DNA of 9,896 nucleotides from Burkholderiaceae bacterium (lineage in GTDB: Bacteria; Pseudomonadota; Gammaproteobacteria; Burkholderiales; Burkholderiaceae_C): assembly GCA_023268425.1 (NCBI GenBank), contig JALRFN010000339.1, forward strand, positions 1-9,896, given 5' to 3'. The translations under genes and the position numbers were made by a program. Shown piece by piece: positions 5,275 to 9,896 of the stretch (position 1 is the first letter of the stretch; each line of letters begins with the position of its first letter). Below the pieces are notes generated by a model that saw only the letters and a list, made by a program, of their open reading frames with translations, was not told the origin of the DNA and made no database searches.

Positions 5275-6750
5275 ATGACCGACCTCGACGCCTCGCGCTA
5301 CGCCGCATTCAAAGCCAAAGATGCGCGCTTTGATGGGCATTTCTTTGTGGGCGTGGCGTCAACCGGGATTTACTGCCGACCCATTTGTCGCGCCAAGCTG
5401 CCACTGTTTAAAAACTGCCGTTTTTTTGCCAGCGCAGCGGGCGCCGAGCAGGCGGGTTTCAGGCCTTGCTTGCAATGCCGGCCCGAGTTGGCGCCGGGCC
5501 AGGCTCCAGTGGACGTGGCGAGTTCCTTGGCGGTACGCGCCGCAAGCTTGATGCAGGCTGAGTGCAGCCAAATGCAGGGCGTGTCCGAGCTGGCTGCGCG
5601 CCTGGGGTGCAGCGACCGCCATTTGCGGCGGGTGTTTGCCCAGGCGTTTCAGGTCACGCCTGTGCAGTACCTGCAAACGTGTCGCTTGTTGTTGGCCAAA
5701 CGGCTGTTGACCGAGACACGCTTGGCGGTGGTCGATGTGGCGATGGCGGCGGGTTTTGGCAGCTTGCGCCGTTTCAACACCTTGTTTCAGCAGCGCTATC
5801 GGCTCGCCCCCACGGCGTTGCGGCGCCAGACTCAGGTCGTGGCGCCAGAGGCAGAGGCGATCGTTTTGACCTTGGCCTATCGACCGCCATACGCTTGGGA
5901 TGCGTTGTTGGCGTTTTTGGCTGCGCGGGCCATTCCCAGTGTGGAACGGGTGAGCGATGGCGCTTATGAGCGCACGGTGCGCATCCGGCGTGGCGAGCAC
6001 GTGTGGGTGGGGTGGATGCAGGTCAGCCACTGGCCGCAACGCGGTGCCTTGCGCGTGCGCTTGAGTATGGGCTTGCTGCCGGTCTTGGGCGCCGTCTTGG
6101 CCAGGGTCCGTCACCTGTTCGACCTGGACGCCGACCCGCAACGCATTCACCAAGGCCTGGGCAGCATGAGTGCCATTCACGCCGACTGGCCGATTTTGGG
6201 CCTGCGTTTGCCCGGTTGTTTTGATGCCTTTGAGATGGCGGTGCGTGCGGTCTTGGGCCAGCAAGTGAGCGTGAAAGCCGCGCGCACCTTGGCGCAGCGC
6301 ATGGTGCAGGCGTGGGGCGCGGCCGTGGACACGGGTTTGTCAGGGCTCAGTCACGCCTTCCCAGTGCCCGAAACCCTGTTGGCCTTGCCGGGAGACTTGG
6401 CCGATCACCTCGGCCCCCTGGGCATCACGGCGGCGCGTGCCCGCAGCATCCAGGCACTCGCGCAGGGCATGGTGGCTGGCTCATGGCTGAGCGAGCGCAG
6501 TCGCCCGCCCGAAGAAGAAATGGCCGTGCTCATGCAGGTGCCGGGCATTGGCGAATGGACGGCCAACTGCTTGGCCATGCGGGTCATGGCCTGGCCCGAC
6601 GCGTTTTTGCCCACCGACGTTGGGGTGAAAAAAGCGTTGGCGCCACGCTCACCCAAAGACATCGCGGCCCTGGCCCAAGCCTGGCGGCCCTGGCGCAGCT
6701 ACGCCACCATCAACCTGTGGCAGTCCCTGTCGGACCGGGCCACACCTTGA
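5275..6750 (+). CDS. AdaA-AraC-AlkA fusion: methyl-DNA sensor/activator and 3-methyladenine DNA glycosylase
   Basis: A 491-residue alkylation-response protein with three parts. The N-terminal Ada zinc domain (about 5-72) has all four cysteines, C34 and C38 in YCRPIC and C65 and C68 in CLQC. C34 is the expected acceptor of methyl groups from DNA phosphotriesters, which turns Ada into an activator. An AraC-type helix-turn-helix pair follows (about 85-185), with VSELAARLGCSDRHLRRVF and the second motif VAMAAGFGSLRRFNTLF. The rest (about 195-491) is AlkA-like: an N-terminal beta domain, then a helix-hairpin-helix VPGIGEWTANCLAMRV and catalytic D448 in FLPTDVGVK, equal to D238 of E. coli AlkA. It should excise 3-methyladenine and similar bases, starting base excision repair. 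This architecture is known in several bacteria. The ogt gene begins 9 bp later and supplies the O6-methyltransferase that E. coli Ada carries itself. The start ATG has no ribosome site; see the -10 entry. Confidence 0.93.
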   Translation: MTDLDASRYAAFKAKDARFDGHFFVGVASTGIYCRPICRAKLPLFKNCRFFASAAGAEQAGFRPCLQCRPELAPGQAPVDVASSLAVRAASLMQAECSQMQGVSELAARLGCSDRHLRRVFAQAFQVTPVQYLQTCRLLLAKRLLTETRLAVVDVAMAAGFGSLRRFNTLFQQRYRLAPTALRRQTQVVAPEAEAIVLTLAYRPPYAWDALLAFLAARAIPSVERVSDGAYERTVRIRRGEHVWVGWMQVSHWPQRGALRVRLSMGLLPVLGAVLARVRHLFDLDADPQRIHQGLGSMSAIHADWPILGLRLPGCFDAFEMAVRAVLGQQVSVKAARTLAQRMVQAWGAAVDTGLSGLSHAFPVPETLLALPGDLADHLGPLGITAARARSIQALAQGMVAGSWLSERSRPPEEEMAVLMQVPGIGEWTANCLAMRVMAWPDAFLPTDVGVKKALAPRSPKDIAALAQAWRPWRSYATINLWQSLSDRATP

Positions 6751-6759
6751 GGACCCCAA

Positions 6760-7296
6760 ATGCTCTACGCCTGTCACCATGACTCTCCACTGGGGCCCTT
6801 GTATCTGGTCAGCGACGCCAGCCACTTGCGTGGGGTGTGGATGGCCGGACAAAAGTACTTCGCGCAGGGCTTCAGCGTCGCGCCAGAACTTGGCCAATTG
6901 CCTGTGTTGGCGCAGGCCCGGGCTTGGCTGGACGCCTACTTTGCCGGCCAACGGCCCCGTGTAGCCGACTTGCCTCTGGCGCCGCAGGGCAGCGCGTTTA
7001 GGCAAGCGGTTTGGGCTTTGTTGCGTGAGATTCCCTATGGCGAGACGACGACTTATGGCGAGTTGGCCCAAGTTTTGGCTGATCAAACGGGGCAGGCGCG
7101 CATGTCGGCCCAAGCGGTCGGCGGTGCAGTGGGGCACAACCCGCTGTCCATCATCGTGCCCTGTCACCGCGTCTTGGGGCGCGACGGCAGCTTGACGGGC
7201 TACGCCGGGGGATTGGACAAAAAAATCAAACTCTTGTGCCTGGAAGGGGTAGACCCCGCGTGCTGGCGCGTGCCCACGCGCGGCACGGCCTTGTGA
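6760..7296 (+). CDS. ogt: Methylated-DNA--[protein]-cysteine S-methyltransferase (O6-alkylguanine)
   Basis: A 178-residue suicide repair protein that moves the alkyl group from O6-alkylguanine (and O4-alkylthymine) to its own cysteine. The acceptor is C135 in PCHRV (134-138). Other family parts are FRQAVWALLREIPYGETTTY (80-99), the DNA-binding helix SAQAVGGAVGHNP (116-128) and SLTGYAGGLDKKIKLL near the end. The position usually holding the arginine finger is Q118; I recall the SAQAVGGAVGHNP form from other Ogt proteins, so this is a subgroup trait and not a defect. GAGGA lies 6 nt before the ATG and only 9 bp separate it from the ada-alkA stop, so the two form one operon and should be induced together by methylation damage. 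Length and motifs are normal for the family. Confidence 0.95.
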   Translation: MLYACHHDSPLGPLYLVSDASHLRGVWMAGQKYFAQGFSVAPELGQLPVLAQARAWLDAYFAGQRPRVADLPLAPQGSAFRQAVWALLREIPYGETTTYGELAQVLADQTGQARMSAQAVGGAVGHNPLSIIVPCHRVLGRDGSLTGYAGGLDKKIKLLCLEGVDPACWRVPTRGTAL

Positions 7297-7314
7297 AGCC
7301 CAGGGACAAGGCCG
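7286..7314 (+). terminator. Stem-loop across the ogt stop codon, possible transcript end
   Basis: CGGCCTTGT (7286-7294) and ACAAGGCCG (7306-7314) are exact reverse complements, giving a 9-bp GC-rich stem with an 11-nt loop that contains most of the ogt stop codon. No U tract follows, so this is not a classical intrinsic terminator. It may be a weak or Rho-linked end, or a 3' stabilising hairpin. It closes the repair operon before the 94-bp gap ahead of the LD-carboxypeptidase gene. Confidence 0.45.
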
Positions 7315-7378
7315 CGATAGACCGAGGGCGCGGGCGCCACAGCCTTCGTTGGGTGAGGGCGGCTGGAGTCGGCTGTGT

Positions 7379-7390
7379 CACACTGCGCGC
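7379..7390 (+). promoter_or_regulatory. Possible -10 box and leaderless start of the LD-carboxypeptidase gene
   Basis: CACACT (7379-7384) stands 6 nt before the ATG at 7391, the same spacing as TACAGT before ada-alkA. The ATG has no close Shine-Dalgarno sequence; GGAG at 7365-7368 is 22 nt away. CACACT is a weak match to TATAAT and no clear -35 was found. The segment is also part of a small dyad, GTGT-C-ACAC. Start of an independent transcript is plausible but weakly supported. Confidence 0.28.
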
Positions 7391-8299
7391 ATGAGCCATA
7401 TTTACGTCATTTCACCCAGCAGCGCGGTGCGCGTGCAAGCCCCCGTCAAACGCGCCACCAAGCGCTTGCAGGCCCTGGGTCACCAGGTCGAATTAGACGA
7501 AGCGGTGTTCGCCCGCGACACCCGCTTTGCCGGAGACGATGCCACGCGACTGGCCGCCATCCAACGCGCTGCAGCCAGTGGCGCTGACGCGGTGATGATC
7601 ACTCGGGGGGGCTACGGACTGAATCGCTTGTTGCCGGCCTTGCCCTACAAGGCCATCGCCAAGTCGGTGGCCAAAGGCACGGCCTGGATGGGCTTCAGCG
7701 ACTTCACCGCCTTGTCTTTGGGCTTGATGGCCAAGACTGGCGCAGCGTCGTGGTCGGCCCCAGCTTTGATCGAAGACTTCGGTCAGGAAAGCGAGCCCGA
7801 CGAGATCACCACGGCCTGTTGGGACGACGTGCTTTCGGGCTTTGGCGAAGGCACGGGTTGGCGCATCGGCAAAGACGACCCCAGTGAATTCATCGTTCAG
7901 GACGCGCCGATTTGGGGCGGTAATTTGGCGGTTTTGGCGTCTTTGGTCGGTACGCCTTATTTGCCCGCAGTCAGCAAAGGCATCTTGTTTTTGGAAGATG
8001 TGGGTGAGCAGCCTTACCGCGTCGAGCGGCTGCTGACGCAGTTGTGGCACAGCGGCGTGTTGGCCGAGCAAAAGGCCATTGTGTTGGGCAGCTTTTCGGG
8101 GCAGAGCAAGACCGTTCAGGACAAGGGCTTTGACATGAAGGCCGTGGTCGCCTGGCTGCGCGCCCGCACCAAAGCCAAGGTGTTGACGGGCTTGCCCTAT
8201 GGCCATGTGCGCACCAAGGTCACGCTGCCCGTGGGCTTGCGTGTGGACTTGGCCGTTCAAGGGCGGGAGGCCTTGATGATGTGGTCACACCACCATTGA
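7391..8299 (+). CDS. ldcA: LD-carboxypeptidase (peptidase family S66)
   Basis: A 302-residue cytosolic serine peptidase that cleaves the L,D-peptide bond before the terminal D-alanine of muropeptide tetrapeptides, a step in cell-wall recycling. The catalytic triad is visible: nucleophile S103 in MGFSDFTAL, E202 in ILFLEDVGEQPYRVERLL, and H272 in LPYGHVRTKVTLPVG. TRGGYGLNRLLP (71-82) and GGNLAVLASLVGTPYLP are further family marks. There is no signal peptide, as expected. The start at 7391 gives MSHIYVISPSS, the usual beginning of the first beta strand; a TTG start at 7349 would add 14 residues without family support. It lies 94 bp after ogt and 34 bp before the channel gene. The symbol follows the family; the exact muropeptide preference cannot be read from the sequence. 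Confidence 0.93.
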   Translation: MSHIYVISPSSAVRVQAPVKRATKRLQALGHQVELDEAVFARDTRFAGDDATRLAAIQRAAASGADAVMITRGGYGLNRLLPALPYKAIAKSVAKGTAWMGFSDFTALSLGLMAKTGAASWSAPALIEDFGQESEPDEITTACWDDVLSGFGEGTGWRIGKDDPSEFIVQDAPIWGGNLAVLASLVGTPYLPAVSKGILFLEDVGEQPYRVERLLTQLWHSGVLAEQKAIVLGSFSGQSKTVQDKGFDMKAVVAWLRARTKAKVLTGLPYGHVRTKVTLPVGLRVDLAVQGREALMMWSHHH

Positions 8300-8333
8300 G
8301 GCGACGACAACTAAAAAAACAAGGGGGGAGCGC

Positions 8334-9281
8334 ATGGCATGGTTGAGCATGAAGCGCATATACGAGATTTTGGAGCGTCGGCGTGCGCGCGACGCCTGGG
8401 CGTATTGGATCAACATGAGTCTGATCATGTTGGTGGTCGCCAACATCTTGGCGGTGATCGTCGAGTCCGAGCACGCGGTTTATGTGGACTACTCGCCTTG
8501 GTTTGACAGCTTTGAGTTTTTCTCGGTGGGCGTGTTTTTGGTCGAGTACATCTTGCGGGTGTGGACCGCGCCCTTGAACCGCGACTTGGGCAGCACGCCC
8601 ATGCGGCGGCGTGTGCGCTATGTCTTCAGCATTTATGGCCTGATTGATTTGGTCGCCATCTTGCCCAGCTTGCTGGCTTATTTCCTGCCGAGCATGGACT
8701 TGCGCTTTTTGCGCGCCATCCGTTTGGCGCGCATCCTGAAGTTCACCCATTACTCGCACGCGTTCCAAGACCTCTGGCACGCGGTCTATGAAGAGCGTCG
8801 CGCGTTTGTGGCCTCGCTGTACGTGCTGGGCGTGGCGATTGTGCTGTCTTCCACCATGATGTATCTGGTCGAGCACCAAGCCCAGCCCGAGCACTTTGCC
8901 TCGATTCCCCGTGCCATGTGGTGGAGCGTCATCACCTTGACCACCGTGGGTTATGGCGACGTGTCGCCGGTGACCGCGATGGGGCAATTTCTGGGCGCCA
9001 TCGTGGCTTTGATGGGGGTGTGTACGGTCGCATTGATCACCGGCATCTTGGCCTCGTCATTCGCGGTGCAGATGGAGCGGCGCAAGCGCGAGTTTGACGA
9101 GCAATTCAAACTCGCCATGGCCGACGGCGTGCTCAGCGACGACGAAATCGAGGTGCTGCTCGACCTGAAACGCCATTTGGGTGTGACCAACGACGAGTTC
9201 GAACGCCTGCGCGCGCGCGTGACGCAGCGCAAACAACGACAGCGCGAAGCTGCCCAAGCGATCCCCCCTGCGCACCAGTAA
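8334..9281 (+). CDS. Six-TM voltage-gated-type potassium channel subunit
   Basis: A 315-residue inner-membrane ion channel of the Kv/KvAP type. Membrane segments fall near 25-43 (S1), 57-77 (S2), 97-118 (S3), 122-137 (S4), 155-178 (S5) and 213-240 (S6). S4 has basic residues at every third position (R124, R127, R130, R133, K136), the mark of a working voltage sensor. The pore loop holds TTVGYGD (203-209), the potassium selectivity filter. A cytoplasmic tail after 243 is highly charged and contains an acidic stretch, ADGVLSDDEIEVLLDLKRH, that resembles TerB-like or SHOCT-like oligomerisation modules. The start at 8334 follows AAGGGGGGAG with tight spacing; ATG at 8349 is a possible alternative that would remove five residues. 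With only 34 bp after the LD-carboxypeptidase gene it is probably cotranscribed with it. Tetramer formation is expected; the gating stimulus is otherwise unknown. Confidence 0.92.
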   Translation: MAWLSMKRIYEILERRRARDAWAYWINMSLIMLVVANILAVIVESEHAVYVDYSPWFDSFEFFSVGVFLVEYILRVWTAPLNRDLGSTPMRRRVRYVFSIYGLIDLVAILPSLLAYFLPSMDLRFLRAIRLARILKFTHYSHAFQDLWHAVYEERRAFVASLYVLGVAIVLSSTMMYLVEHQAQPEHFASIPRAMWWSVITLTTVGYGDVSPVTAMGQFLGAIVALMGVCTVALITGILASSFAVQMERRKREFDEQFKLAMADGVLSDDEIEVLLDLKRHLGVTNDEFERLRARVTQRKQRQREAAQAIPPAHQ

Positions 9282-9340
9282 ACACGCCCGGCCCCTCGGT
9301 GTGAGGTGAAGGAGTCCCGCGCTGGTGCAAGCGGCTTGGC

Positions 9341-9896
9341 TCAGGCTTCGGCTTGGGCGCTCAGCGTTTCGATGGTTTCGCTGGCCTCCAGCCAGGCCAT
9401 TTCAGCCGCTTCCACGTCGTCGTCCAATTGCTTCAAGCGGCGACCGATGTCGGCGATCTCTGCCGGTGTGGGCGAGGCCATCAACTGCGCGTTGAGTCGC
9501 TCGCGCTCGGCCTCGGCTTCGGCGATGGTCTTCTCGGCAGCCGCCAAGGCCTTTTGGTGCGGCTTGAGCACGGCGGCCAGGGCTTGGCGTTTGGCTGCTT
9601 GATCGCGGCGGGCTTGGGCTTGGTTGACGCGCGGTGCTTCGGCTTGAGCGACGGGCTGGCTGGCTGCGACGCCCGCAGCGGCCGCTTCGCGCTTGGCTTT
9701 GGCCACGTCGAGCAGGTAGCGCTGGTAGTCGTCCAAGTCGCCCTCGAAGGGTTTGACCTGGCCGTCACCGACCAACCAAAAATCGTCGCAGACGCTGCGC
9801 AGCAAGGCGCGGTCGTGGCTGACCAGCATCACCGTGCCCTCAAACTCGTTGAGCGCCATGGCCAGCGCCTCGCGGGTGGTCAGGTCCAAGTGGTTG
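9341..9896 (-). CDS. ABC-F family ATPase, C-terminal part (YheS-like), 5' end outside window
   Basis: The last 184 residues of a soluble ABC-F protein; these ATPases act on ribosomes and help resolve stalled translation, and have no membrane domain. The fragment opens with NHLDL, the end of the Walker B/D-loop motif EPTNHLD, followed by the H-loop LVSHDRALLRS and a short LVGDGQVKPFEGDLDDYQRYL segment typical of YheS. After an Ala/Pro/Gln-rich linker comes a long charged coiled coil (last 110 residues or so) with AEMAWLEASETIE near the end, matching the tail I recall for E. coli YheS. Uup or another ABC-F is less likely because of that tail. The stop is at 9341-9343. The gene converges on the channel gene; in the 59-bp gap (9282-9340) I see no convincing terminator. 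Confidence 0.92.
   Translation of the reverse strand, partial: NHLDLTTREALAMALNEFEGTVMLVSHDRALLRSVCDDFWLVGDGQVKPFEGDLDDYQRYLLDVAKAKREAAAAGVAASQPVAQAEAPRVNQAQARRDQAAKRQALAAVLKPHQKALAAAEKTIAEAEAERERLNAQLMASPTPAEIADIGRRLKQLDDDVEAAEMAWLEASETIETLSAQAEA

Noticed and set aside
5359..6264. Antisense open frame (301 codons) opposite ada-alkA
   Set aside because: Composition is Gln/His/Arg-rich as in reversed GC-rich genes; no motif, no ribosome site, and the + strand gene has clear catalytic residues.
9272..9328. Possible terminator between the channel gene and the ABC-F gene (GCACCAG...CTGGTGC)
   Set aside because: The 7-bp arms are 43 nt apart with no U tract on either strand, and one arm lies inside the channel coding region; chance is likely.

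Overview
The window is a GC-rich, gene-dense bacterial chromosome segment with ten protein genes (the first and last cut by the window edges) and short intergenic gaps. Protein sequences, gene style and the IclR-type control of pobA point to a betaproteobacterium of the Burkholderiales, most likely Comamonadaceae-like. That placement is inference; no rRNA or other taxonomic marker is present.

Layout, left to right. (1) The 3' end of guaA (GMP synthase, +) faces pobA (4-hydroxybenzoate 3-monooxygenase, -). Between them lie an AT-rich stem-loop and a strong terminator that should work in both directions. (2) pobA diverges from an IclR/PcaU-type regulator gene (pobR-like, +). The 156-bp gap holds two 20-bp tandem copies of a dyad with core CGATCATCG, the likely operator. 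(3) An OsmC-family thiol protein (-) converges on pobR. (4) A run of + strand genes follows: a PaiB-family FMN-binding protein; a fusion of the tRNA A34 deaminase TadA to a complete DhlA-type haloalkane dehalogenase; an AdaA-AraC-AlkA alkylation sensor/glycosylase fusion; an Ogt-type O6-alkylguanine methyltransferase; an LD-carboxypeptidase (S66); and a six-TM voltage-gated-type potassium channel. (5) The C-terminal part of an ABC-F ATPase (YheS-like) lies on the - strand at the right edge.

How the genes may work together: pobA/pobR form a self-contained module for 4-hydroxybenzoate breakdown to protocatechuate. The most striking part is 3808-7296. A protein joining essential tRNA editing to a dehalogenase with all five DhlA catalytic residues sits directly before two alkylation-damage repair genes. 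Small haloalkanes are DNA alkylators, so a combined destroy-the-alkylator and repair-the-damage locus is a reasonable but unproven reading. LD-carboxypeptidase, the channel and the ABC-F gene look like ordinary housekeeping neighbours. No tRNA, rRNA, CRISPR array, insertion sequence or phage gene was seen.
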